64,000 nucleotides of DNA from Cephalotrichum gorgonifer (lineage: Eukaryota; Ascomycota; Sordariomycetes; Microascales; Microascaceae), in NCBI GenBank assembly GCA_900312665.1, contig ONZQ02000004.1, positions 248,001-312,000 of the forward strand, in the 5' to 3' direction. Within the stretch, counting starts at the first letter, position 1. Every line of letters begins with the position of its first letter. This document shows, piece by piece, positions 23,047-33,777 of the stretch. The position numbers and the translations under genes are program-made. Under the pieces are notes generated by a model, which saw nothing but the letters and a program-made list of their open reading frames with translations, was not told the DNA's origin and did not search any database.

Positions 23047-23866
23047 CTAGGGTGGATCTAGGATGGGTACACAGGGGATACTGGGGGTGAAATTAGAGGG
23101 GAGATGTAGACATGATGCAAAGTTATATTCAAGATCCCGATCAACGGGAGAGGCGGTGGCGATGTTTTTTGACGACGTCGGGGCAGCGGATGAAGGGCGA
23201 CAGAGCGCTGGAGTAGGATGAGGGAAGGAAGGCGGAATGGACCTTCCGTGCATGTTGTGTCTCAACGGCGTAATATTTTGGAAGGTGCAATGGAGGGGCC
23301 GGGCGGGTCGGAGGTGGGCCTCCGACCATCGTTGCCATTCAATTCCACTTTGATTACCGACATGCCGACATCCCATGTAATAGGAAGGCAGTTGAGAAAG
23401 CAACGGTGAAGTGCCAGAAGGAAAAGAGAGAAACTGACCGAAAAAAGTATAGGTCAATGATATAAATGCTGTCGGCCGCATCGATGAATATGCTAGGTAT
23501 ATGGTTTGGCCTATGGAAGAAACTGGGCCAAATAGAACAGTAGACTGAACAGCTCACTGTTGCTTCACACAGCTCATCCAGTCACCGCACAATCATCACA
23601 GACCATATTTCCACTCATATCATATTTCTTCTCTTTTTGACAACAGCTAACTACTGGTACAAGATGACCTCCCACAAAATCCAGACGGCCATTTTATGCT
23701 GTCAATTTCCTGGGGCTGTCCAGTGAACCAACCCCGTTCGCCGAGTCCCTCCCGGGATATCCAAGGACATAAATAAAGCCGTAATGTAAGACCCTTCCCC
23801 TTTCTTGCCCGAAACAACGGTAAACCCTATCCGGTCGTAGGTATCCGCAGAAGAAGAAAACAAAGA
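23047..23866. other. Intergenic region upstream of the RING/LON gene
   Basis: Contains the presumed promoter of the RING/LON gene (right of 23046) and the 3' flank of the INSIG gene. Nothing else was recognised. Confidence 0.45.
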
Positions 23867-25119
23867 CTAAGTAGAGGTCCCCGCAGCGGCGGACCTACTC
23901 AGCGCCAATCGCCTCCCCACATTCCCGAAACACACGCAGCTACAGAACAGCACGCTAACCATCCATATCCCCATCTCAAGGGTCTCCCGGTGCGGAGGCC
24001 CCCACGTCGCCGGGTCCTCGTCGGCGGAGGACCCGTCCGTCCAGCTTCCGGCGAGGGGGGACGAGAGGGAGGGCGCAGGCATCATGTCCGGGTTGATACC
24101 CATCAGCACCAGGCTGCCCGTGAGGCCGACGGCCGCAGAGAGGAGGAACCCCGGCTTCGTGCGGTCGACGAGGTACCAGAGGAAGGGGTTCGCCAGTGCG
24201 AGGGCCATTGAGACCTGCAGGGTGGAGACCCAGGGGAGTTTGCGCTGCGAGAACCAGTTAGCAGGTGCCCGGACCAGCAGCGGTGAGCGCTTGCAACAAG
24301 TGATGGGAAGGAGAAGAAAAAAGAGAAGGGAAAGTTGTTCCATACCAAGGCAAAGACAATGCCCACAAAGGCCCCAATACTCCGCACAACATGGGACCAG
24401 TCCGTCCCCGCCTCCGAACTGTTTGCCTTCTGCTCCCCCCTTGCCGGATTACCCCCCTCCCGGAATGCGCTCGCCCACACCCCATCAAACCATGGCAGGA
24501 GCGCCCCAAGCGCCACTCCTGATATCCCCCACGCGACGAGGTACCCCAGCCGCAGCACATCACCCTCGTCCTCCTCGGCGCCCTCGGCTAGGAACGAAAG
24601 CGACTCGCTCCCGCCACGCAGTCGAGTGACCAGAGCACCGTAACCCATCCCCAGTAGGAACAGCAGTCCCGTACGCGTCAGAAGCGACCACGCGACACGC
24701 GAATGAGAAGCCTCCGGCTCCGTAGGGCTGGTGCGCATGGACACGCTTAGCGCGTGCGACCGCTCCCTCAGGAGCGCGTAGGTCTTCTCATCGAGGTCGG
24801 GCCTCCGCAAGGGTGTCTGCGAGCCCTCGCCCCAGGGGGTGTCGTCGTCTCCCTCGTCGCGGAACGGGTCGCTGTTGGGACTTAGGGGGCCGTAGATTCC
24901 GTAGAGGGCGGAGGATGTGAGGTTCAGGGAGGACTCGGAGCGGGTGACGGTCCCGGAGCCGGAAACGCGGGGGCTGAGGAGCCTAGGGGTGGTGAGGAGG
25001 TCGGGAGGCGCCGGGGCCGAGGGATCGGGGTCGTCTTCGGGAGGTGTGGGGCTTGTTAGGTTGACGCCGAAGGGGCGGCGGGGGATGGGGCGGAAGAGTG
25101 GTGGGCTCTGTTGCTCCAT
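23867..25119 (-). CDS. INSIG family protein (sterol-responsive ER membrane regulator)
   Basis: Two exons, 25119..24346 and 24244..23867, joined in frame (383 aa). The 101-nt intron has donor GTATGG, branch GCTAAC and acceptor CGCAG. The first 140 residues are Pro/Ser-rich and cytosolic-like. Six hydrophobic segments follow near residues 142-165, 190-210, 245-258, 265-285, 290-310 and 345-370, matching the six-span INSIG topology. The segment SIGAFVGI..AL joined to RKLPWVSTLQ and ANPFLWYLVDRTKPGF is a strong INSIG signature, and the splice restores it exactly. INSIG proteins sit in the ER and bind SREBP-SCAP or HMG-CoA reductase; fission yeast Ins1 controls Hmg1 phosphorylation. The target in this organism is not visible from the sequence. 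Confidence 0.9.
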
Positions 25120-27772
25120 GACTCAGGGAGGGTGTATAGGTTGTAGCAAAAAAGTAGAATGTCGAATGAATAAGACGTCTAGAGAGGTTCGTGGTGTATC
25201 GAGGTGAGCTATCGTTCGTGTGCCCGGGGGCTCGGGCCGGGATCGAGGCGAGTCGGCTGCTGAGAGGTGTCGAGAGTAGCGAGGTAAGGTCGGTAGGAGG
25301 GGTGCCGGGGGGTCGCGTGTATATGTTCTGTCCGGCTCTCGGTCTTGGACGTGTCAGCTGTCACGGTTAGTTTGAACGCAGGAAAGAGGGGTGGTCGGCT
25401 GCATATATGGGCGCGTAGATCACCACCTTCTATTTTGAAAGTTGGGGAAGTCCCGTGCTCTGGCGCTAATATGGGCTTGGAGGGGGAAGGGATCAGCCCC
25501 AGCTGCAGATACTGGCTGGCGGCGATGGGTGTGGAGGGCGTGCCTGGTTGGGGTCCGTTTGGCGACACAATTGGCCAGAGGGAGGGGGAGGGGGGGATGC
25601 GGGGAGGAAGATGTGTGGCCGAGGGATTGAAGAGTCAGGTCGAGGTACGGAGTACAGCCTTAGGGGTAAAGAAGGTGGTGGGTGGACAATACCAGCGCCG
25701 AGCTGTGAGACAAAAAAGAGACAAGCAGATAGAAAAAAAAAGATGAGATAGTACATACCTCACAGGTCCACCCACGGGTAGAGGAAGGGAATTGGATGTT
25801 TCCCCCAAATATCATAAACAAACTAAATGACGTGAGGGGAAGGGAAATATTAGAATGCGACCCCGTAAGGCACGTACGAATAGCTTTATATCGTTCGATT
25901 CCCTCGTGTCTGCGTGTTACCTCTTCTGATGCTGTCGCTTTTTCAAGAACAAAGGCGGCGGGCGGGTGAAGACCCACACACAGGTGCATGAGGTTTGGCA
26001 CCCGCTCATGTGGCATCGATTGACGCCTATACAAACACGGACAGCTGCTATTGACGTCAGAAGCTGGGGAATAGAAAGCCCATGATCCACAGAGAGGGGC
26101 GCAGAACCCATGTCAATGTATACGTCGTACTCGCTCGTATTGGGCACTTTGCTCGGTGTAACCGCGCTAGTGGAAGAACTTCACATGCACGAGATCTGCC
26201 TCACCTACTACTCGTCAGGGAAAGAGCGAGCGAAATCTCACGCACAAAAGAACAGGCTGCAAAGAGGATGCACGAGGTTGTAAATGAAACGGCAAGGACC
26301 GGCCCAGACGAGTCCCAGAGCGTCCCGTTTACCGGGCCGAGACCACAGGCGTCGATGTATTTGGCCCGGAAGCGAGTTCAATAACGATTCACGAGTAGCC
26401 CTAATCTACATATAGGAATAATACTACTTTTCGCACCTCCCCTTTTAGCTTCTGAAATCCATGCACGGGTGATTGACTGTATGCAGTATATTAATGAAAG
26501 TCTAGCGAAAGAAAGCCCGACTGCGGGGTTCGATCAGACCAGGGGTGACGACTCAGTGCTGGAGCCAATACGCTTACTCGTATTACGCCTTTTGTCTGTA
26601 TCGCCGATCCAGGTTACGCGGATATTCCCCGAAGTACGAGTTCAAGTACCTAGACAAGTACTGGTAATAGCCAGCAGGTAATCTCCTACAGCTCCAATAT
26701 CACGAAGTATTCATGTAGCTGTTCTCCAAATGCGCGAGAGGGGGGATGCATGTGTTCATAAGTCCGAGGAGTGATCGGGTCTGGCACACATTATCAATTG
26801 ACACCTCCGCTTTAGCCAACGCGCGTTGTCTTATGAAATGCCGAAGCAATTCGAACGAAATAAGTGGGGCCTCAATTGTTATACTCCGGGGAAAGTTGAA
26901 CCCAGCGTTGCATCGCATGTCGTGGATGGTCCGAGGACAAATACCGTGACACCTGATACATGGTGTAACTACTTGTTGGCCTGTTGAGACTCATGTGACA
27001 GCCCCCCCCCGGAGGATTGAGTCCACGGGATTAATAACATAGCGGGGTCGCCTTGGGTCACTTCTCCGCCAAGTGACTGCACGAATTAGTTCCCTTTCAT
27101 CGGAAAGAGACAGCTGCCTCAAGTGTGCATTCATACTTGTACTCCGTCCTTGTCCTCGTGGGTGTTGGGAGGAGAGATTAGTGTATTCGTACCTATATGG
27201 AGAAAGCCACCTATCACCGCTAACCACTATGAGACAACATCGGCGGACTTGACCTAGGAACGGTCGTCCTACACCTCGAACTACATATATATATGCATGG
27301 CGGGGTGTTGGCCGTCCGACGACACTTCAAAACCCCTACTCTCAAGGGTTGAAGGGGCCACCTCCTGTCTCCTGAGCGAGTCGCGTGATATAATCCTCGC
27401 TGTGGAATCACAACATCTACCCGCTTCCCAACCCCCCCCTTTCCTTTCCTTTTCCGTCTTCACAGTGCACCTGCAGTCCCGATGTTCTAACGGTCATGAC
27501 GAGGATAGGCTCGTGAAGGGCAGCCTCGCCACCAGTAGATTTACGCCCCTGGTCCGGCGATGGAGGATCCCTGGGAATCTCTAGATCTGGAGCAACAATA
27601 GCTGCGTGGAGAGGGACCTCAAATTCATCCTCCGGTATCATAGGCATAGAACGAGTAGCAGCACTTTCAAGTCATATATTCACCGCCCGATCGACAGCTA
27701 ATTTCGAGTCGCCCACAATGCAAACATATTAGAACCTCTCTCACTTCATTTTCCCTCTCACCACCGCCCCTC
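25120..27772. other. Gene-poor region between INSIG and MAK11
   Basis: 2.65 kb with only short, unconvincing open frames. The left part is the INSIG promoter side. Motifs of the TACGAG/CAAGTAC type occur at 26574-26590 and in a dense group at 26630-26664. No mobile-element protein, tRNA or terminal repeats were seen. Confidence 0.45.
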
Positions 27773-29299
27773 TCAATCCTCCTCGTCCTCGTCCTCGTCG
27801 CTCTCCTCGTCCTCCCAGTCCTCGCCCTCGTCCTCGCTCTCCTCAACCCCCTCAGGTCTAGGTATCATCTCAAACGCCTCCACGCACGTAATCCTGTTCT
27901 GCGTCCCATACGTCGCCAGCAGCCGTCCCACCTCCTTGGTACCCTTCCCCTTCCTCGCCGCCTCGAGGAGCTCCGCCTTGCCGACCCTCCAGATCCTGAT
28001 ATTCCCGTCGCTGCTCCCGCCAATCACATAGAGCGTCTCCTCCCCGCCCGTGGTCCTCCTGATGATCGTGAAGTCCTTGATCCGGCTCGTCACCCCCGCC
28101 TCACGCCCGCCGACGGCGGCGACCAGCTTCGCGCTGGGGAGCCTGTCCTCGTCGTCATCCTCCTTCTCGCCCTCCGCCTTCTTGGGCTGGACTAAATCCT
28201 CCGGCCTCGTAGAGAAGAATAGAACGCGCCCGTCGTCCGTAGATACGGCCAACAGAGACGGCCCCTTCCCATCAGCCCCAGCAGAGACGTAGCTGATCTC
28301 GTGTACTTTCGTCTTAATGTCCCCCATAAGCCTGCACCTCGCGACCGCATCCTCACCAAAGACCGCGACGTCCCTGTCGAACGCCACTGCGAACTCGTCC
28401 CCGCCGCCCTCTGACTTTCCCCAGGCGACCTTCCTCCCCTCGCCGGAGGAGTACTTCCCCTCCCCAACGTCCCTCAGTAGTGTTCGGTCGAAGTTGAGCA
28501 CGCCCGCTTTCTTTCCCGTCACTAAATTCCACAGCCTCATGCACTTCTCCCCCTTGCTGACGCTAATCATCGTCTTCAAGCTGTCGTGCACCGCGAAGTG
28601 GTTCACCCCGCTCGGCGTCCCCCTGTATGCCGCCGTATCTCCACTCGGCCTGCCCACCGCGGCCGGCACCGGCGCCTTGATCTTGCTGAGCAGCGACCAG
28701 TCCCGAGTCCTGGTGACGGCTATGCACGAGTCCTCGCCAGCCGAGAGGAGCTTACCCCTGGAGGGGAAGGTCAGCGAGGTTATCCCGCCCTCGTGGTGGT
28801 GTAGCGCGCCGACCTCCCTGTTGCCCTTGCTCTCCAGCACCGGCCGCGGCGTTAGACCCAGCAGGTCGCTCTGCGCCTCCTTGTCCCTCGCACCGGGGGG
28901 GTGCGCCGAGAGGGAGTACACGTTGATCTTCTCATCCGTACTCCCGGACACGAGGAAGACCTTCTGCCCCTGACCCGGGATGGGCGGGGAGATTGGGGAG
29001 AGGGAGAGCGCGCGGATGGCGGAGATGTGCGCGTTGAAGAGGAAGGTGTCGGCGAAGGAGACTGTCTCGGGGCCGACGACCGCCGTTATTCCGTGAAGTA
29101 TGCGGTCGTAAGATCCCGCCACAATCTGGATGGTGAAGGTTTCGGTGTCGGCGACGGCGTCGGCGGGCTTCTTTCGATCGTAGACCTCCGTCGCGGTGGA
29201 CGTCGTGGTGGACGGAGACTCGGCGCGGGGCTTCTTCGTCGAGGCCGGTTTAGCCTCGGACGTGCCATTGGTCGGATCGTTCCTCTTCCTCTTTGCCAT
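27773..29299 (-). CDS. mak11: Ribosome biogenesis WD40 protein Mak11 (PAK1IP1/Skb15 homologue)
   Basis: Intronless, 508 aa. A basic Lys/Arg and Ser/Thr-rich N-terminus (about 1-45) precedes WD40 repeats over about 50-480. The family signature GEKCMRLWNLVTGKKAGVLNF, around residue 255-275, is very close to Mak11/Skb15 proteins. Other WD blades carry SGSTDEKINVYSL and GGSSDGNIRIWRV. The tail from about 485 is almost purely Glu/Asp with Ser and Trp, typical for nucleolar proteins. In budding yeast Mak11 is needed early in 60S subunit assembly (Rlp24 recruitment). The fission-yeast orthologue was also isolated as an inhibitor of the PAK kinase Shk1. The start is the only suitable Met, 474 codons before the acidic end begins. 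Confidence 0.9.
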   Translation of the reverse strand: MAKRKRNDPTNGTSEAKPASTKKPRAESPSTTTSTATEVYDRKKPADAVADTETFTIQIVAGSYDRILHGITAVVGPETVSFADTFLFNAHISAIRALSLSPISPPIPGQGQKVFLVSGSTDEKINVYSLSAHPPGARDKEAQSDLLGLTPRPVLESKGNREVGALHHHEGGITSLTFPSRGKLLSAGEDSCIAVTRTRDWSLLSKIKAPVPAAVGRPSGDTAAYRGTPSGVNHFAVHDSLKTMISVSKGEKCMRLWNLVTGKKAGVLNFDRTLLRDVGEGKYSSGEGRKVAWGKSEGGGDEFAVAFDRDVAVFGEDAVARCRLMGDIKTKVHEISYVSAGADGKGPSLLAVSTDDGRVLFFSTRPEDLVQPKKAEGEKEDDDEDRLPSAKLVAAVGGREAGVTSRIKDFTIIRRTTGGEETLYVIGGSSDGNIRIWRVGKAELLEAARKGKGTKEVGRLLATYGTQNRITCVEAFEMIPRPEGVEESEDEGEDWEDEESDEDEDEED

Positions 29300-29847
29300 C
29301 TTTATTACACTCCGTTTCTTGTTGTGATTGTGTTGTGCAGTCGTGAAAGGTGGGAAGCAGAATGGGGGGTGTGGAAATTTTGGTGTCGTAGCAAGCCGAC
29401 TCCTGGGGGAGAAAAAAAAAGTTGGCCGTTTCTTATCGATAAGCTAATAACATTGCTAGTGGCCCCTCCTTGTGGAGCCCCTCACCAAGCTTCACCTTGA
29501 CCGACCTCACTCACCTCGCCAGAATGGAGCTCACCACACCATCCTGGGGAAGCATTAGTTATGACTATAATGTATTAAAAGCAACCACATCCCCAAGACC
29601 ACCTACAGGACTACAACTACATGTGATTACAATACAGAGCTCATATAGGTCATTGATAGCAGTTCGCAACACTCGACACTGTCGTCTACGAGTACCACCC
29701 ACTCATTGAAAAAAAAAAAAAAAAAAGTGTTTAATGCGATAAAAATGTCATACAATGTCTATTGATATGACCCACACCGTCATGAGCATGGGAAATTCTC
29801 GGCTCTAACAAAAAAAGAGCAAGGGAAGGTAAACGCAATGTCCAGAA
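29300..29847. other. Intergenic region between MAK11 promoter and NAK kinase 3' end
   Basis: Holds the MAK11 promoter (left) and the 3' flank of the kinase gene (right), with an 18-A run at 29709-29726. No gene was recognised. Confidence 0.5.
29432..29443. promoter_or_regulatory. 12-bp palindrome with two inverted GATA cores upstream of MAK11
   Basis: CTTATCGATAAG, 133 bases upstream of the MAK11 ATG. It is a perfect palindrome containing GATAAG on both strands, a possible GATA-factor site. Function is inferred only from the motif. Confidence 0.3.
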
Positions 29848-32800
29848 TCACCTCCCTGCTCTCCCCGCCTCGGCACCCAAATCCCTCTCCACCATCTCGA
29901 TGGAGCTAAGGCTAGGGAACCGCTTGGAGAAGTCCCTGATGTACTCGTCCTTCTGTGCCGGCGTCATGTCCAATGTCAAGTCCGACGGGGCTGGCTCTGG
30001 GCGCGAAGCCTGCTTGGGAGGCGACCCTGACCCTGCGCCGGTTGGGATACTGTTTAGGTGGACCGGTTTCTTGGGTGCTGCGGGCTTTGGCCCTACGGCA
30101 GGCTTAGGCCCAACTGCCGGTGCCGGCTTACCTCCCCGGGCGCCGGTGCCAACCGGTTTCCTCGGTATCTCGGGGGACCGGCTCGCAGCCGCGGCCGAGT
30201 CGGAATACACACCGTATCCCTTCGCCGTTCGCGGGATATTCGTCGCCGACTTCTGATCCTCGTTCAGCAGGCTCTGAACCCTATTCTGGATACTGATAGC
30301 CCTAGAAGCCCCTCCCGTAGATTTGTGGGGCGGCGCCGGGCCACCCCCGTGAGAGACGCGCTGGCGGTATTCCGCCGCGGCAGCCTCGACCCTTCGCTCC
30401 TCCTCCTCTAGTCGCTGCCGTTCTAGCTCACGACGCTTCTCGGGGGTGTCATCGGTGGTATCGTGAAGACGCCCGTCGTCGCTCCAGCCGTCCGCCGCCT
30501 CGGAGCCGGCAATCGGCGTGAGCGCCAAATGGTCGTCATCGTTCCTTGGAGGGGAAGGCGTCTGCACGGGCGGACTACTGGCCTCGAAGCGCTTGAAAGC
30601 GTCGCCGAATTTCCCAGAGAGGATATTTTTAGTTCCAGATATCGAGGAAATACTGGCACGCTTGCCGTGCTTCGTGGTCTTGTCCTTCTTCCTTCCATCA
30701 TCCTCCATGCTTCGGAGGAAATCTACATTGGATTCGATGTTCGTGCTATCTTCCAGCACAGGAACCTGTGGCGACTGAGCCTTGAATCCAATGCTTGAAA
30801 TTCGTTGGTGTGAGGTGTTGTTGGCGTTTGCCGCCTCCCGCTCACGGAGGAAGTCGATGTTCGACTCCACATGGGTGCTCGACGGCCGCTGGCGCTCGCC
30901 ACGTTGATCAGGGGGGGTGTTCGTCAAATCAAGAAGCTCCGCACTCGGACGGCCTCCCTCAAGCGACGGTCTCGAGGAAGACGGATGGCGCAAGTGTTTT
31001 TGCGATTGTACCACTGTCGGTTTCTGAATAGCCGCGGGCCTCTCCCGAGGCCGTAACCAATCCTGCGGAGTTGAATCAGACTGTAACACGCCACCCACTG
31101 GTCGATTTTGGTCGGATTGCGGGAATCGATAAATCGGAGCAGCATCTCGAGGAGGTGTGGTCATGGTGCCCGTTGACACATACGTAGACTTGGTGGAGAT
31201 GGCCTGAAGTTCCGGATTATTTGTGATGATGGACTGAGCGCGGCTCACCTCGGCGACCCTTGGTGGGGCAGAAGAGGGCTTCTTTCCCGTGAAACCCATA
31301 GAAGAAGGAGCCAGCATGGTTTGGGGTGGTGCAGGCGAAGGACCGGATGTCTCCCTTTGCCGTTCTGGGGCTGTTGGTGGGTTGGTTGTTCTCGACGCCG
31401 CGAAGGCCTCGTCTGCCAGTTTCTCTGAGACACGCTGGCCGAGGTCTTTCGTTGCCGGCGCCGCTTGATCAGGGGACTGAGGAGAGTCGAAGTCGAAGTT
31501 GTGACCTTTATGATGGATAAGATCAAATTGATCGAGAGTGGGAAACCGAGACGAGAGTTCGTCTGTCTTCCCGGTTGTCTTGTTAGAATCCAAGGCTGCG
31601 AACGGATCGCCGTTGACCCTGCGGGGAGATGGAGTCGGCCTCTGGCTATGCTGAGGAGTAGGGATACTCGTGGCAGGAGGTCGACCTCTCCGCATCGGCA
31701 CCACCTCTGGGATGGCTTGCTTCTGAGGTTTTGACGGGGAGAAGACGGCACCCACGACCGGCGCGGGCTGTGCGCTCGAGTCGGCGGAGGAAGACTCCGC
31801 CCGACTGCGAGAGCTCGATTGCGCTTCTTTTGAGTATATCTACGGTCGCGGCCAAGTGTTAGTCTTCAAGAAAGTAACAGGCACGGGAGTAAAGCAAAAC
31901 ATACATCTTTGATAGGAACGTCCCGGCCTTGCATGGCGCACGCCTCCCGAAGGGCTTCGAAAATATTGGGTCGGGACCCCTGGTTCTCACGCAACATAGA
32001 TGCTGCAACTGAAAGTTAGTGGATGCCCTGGACATGGCGCGGGTGTTGGGTCGACACACCAATAAGCTTCTTCAGCCTGTCAGAGAAGACGGGGTGGCTG
32101 GGGAAGCGGTAGCTTGCGTTCATGATAGCAAGTGGCCCATGTTCTTCAAAGGGCGTCGTATAATAGCAAAGTTTGTATAGTAGCACGCCGAGAGCCCAGA
32201 TATCCGACTTTTCATCAATGGGCTGTTTCCGATATACGTCGACCATTTCGGGGCTGCGATATTGTAGCGTCGTGTGCTTTTGTACATCTTCTTCGATCAA
32301 GCGACATTCGACAACGGTAGACGGCGCAGGCTTTGGACTCGCGGCAGATCCGAAGTCGCAAAGCATGAACCTCTTGTGATGCCCGACCGACCTAATCAAC
32401 ACGTTCTCGACCTTGATATCTCGGTGAAGTAGCGGTGGCTTCAGGTAGTGCATACAAGCGACCCCCTCCGCAACGTCGGTAAAGATGTTCAGGATCTCGG
32501 GCTCAGTCAGCCGGTGCTGTAACCGCGTGTTCATGAAATCTATCAGGCCGCCGCCGTTGCAGTACTCCATCAGCAAGAACACCTCATAACCACCGCCCCG
32601 CATCTCTGATGCGTGTGAGTCGATGTAAGTCACAATTGGGCGGTGGCCCTTGAGCCTCTTCATGGTCTCGACCTCGGTCCGCATACCACGAAGGGTTTCC
32701 TTGTCGGGCACGGCCACTCGCTTCAGGACTGCCAGGTCGGTGCCGTCCACGGGCTGAGGTAGCTTGACGAGGTATACGTGGGCGAAACCTCCCTCGGAGA

Positions 32801-32951
32801 GGTATTTTTGGATCACGATTCGGTGGCCCCCAACTTGAATCTTGGTTCCTGGCGAAAACGTCCCCGGAGGTGCTGCTGGTGTGGCAACATGGGTGGCGGA
32901 TTGGGGGTGCCTCCCGTGAGCGGCCGGGGCCGGATAACCGTAGGAAGCCAT
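29848..32951 (-). CDS. Ark1/Prk1/Akl1 (NAK)-family serine/threonine kinase
   Basis: Three exons: 32951..32060, 32008..31905, 31839..29848; introns of 51 and 65 nt with clear donor, branch and acceptor; 995 aa. The kinase domain occupies about residues 40-320: EGGFAHVYLV glycine loop, VLKRV lysine, catalytic HRDIKVENVLI, DFGSA, YRSPEMVD and DIWALG. The two introns interrupt the C-lobe end, and splicing recreates the family's SRPNIFEALREAC...VPIKD motif. The long tail is Ser/Pro/Gln-rich with PxxP stretches, a short charged helical segment (EKRRELERQRLEEEERR near residue 820) and a possible C-terminal motif. NAK kinases phosphorylate endocytic adaptors and Pan1-type proteins at cortical actin patches. 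The gene shares an 826-base divergent promoter region with THO1. Confidence 0.9.
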
Positions 32952-33777
32952 CGCGGCTCGGTATGCTTTCGGAATAAGGAGTTGGATGAGGCCCTAGATT
33001 GGAAGGCGGGGGGGGGACAGGGCGCCGGGAGGGTGCGGTGATATAAAGGGAGAAGGTCCGGCGCAGTGGGTACAGCGGGGAAGAAGGCGAGGGACCTCTC
33101 GATCGTGGCGAGTAAGCTCTGGAAGATGTGGTGGCTACGGCATGGAGGCGGCGATTGAAGCTGTTTGGAGAAAGTATCTATAACCAACACATCCCGGTGT
33201 ATTTGCAAAAACGAAAGAGAAAAACAAAATCGGAAGGAATGGGTTTGGTTGGTGGTCGCGATCTGATCTGCCTGGAGAGCCAAGGGTGCTCCCGAGTCCA
33301 AATGGCGGAGCAATGCTCGGATCCCGCTTGGCATGTCTTAGCTAATTCGTCAGGGGTCGGCGCAAGTTCCAGGTGGCCCCAAGCTTGAAGGAGGGTCACG
33401 TGTCGCTAGGCAGGCACCTGGGGATCGGTGGTGTCGGTTGCATGCGGGCCGATGCGCTGGCAGCCTTCGGAGTGACGAAATTTAGAGGAATGGGAAAACA
33501 AACGGCAGGAGACCAAGCAATCGCCGGTGAATAGTACATACTCGTAATTGAAAGGCATTAACACTTAATCGCAGCCCGGCCGCTCCAGAGGTCATACCGT
33601 TCTTTATCCCACTACTTTTCGCTACCTCGTCTTTAATTCCTTCGAAATTGCGGTGCCATTCAAGTGTCTCCCAGTCGACGAGACGAGACCAATGAATTCG
33701 ACCTCATCTTGACACCACCTCGATTCGACTCCTCGGCGCGGACCTCTATTCTACCAACCGAGATCCCCGGCGCGAAA
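32952..33777. promoter_or_regulatory. Divergent promoter region between NAK kinase and THO1
   Basis: 826 bases separate the two start codons. It contains a CACGTG E-box at 33397-33402 and a TACTCGTA motif near 33539. No coding sequence is supported. Confidence 0.4.
33397..33402. promoter_or_regulatory. CACGTG E-box
   Basis: A palindromic bHLH-type site within the NAK/THO1 divergent region, about 380 bases upstream of the THO1 start. It could be chance. Confidence 0.2.

Noticed and set aside
26515..26545. GGTTCGATCAGACC, possible tRNA T-loop
   Set aside because: The stem bases do not pair and no A box lies at the right distance.
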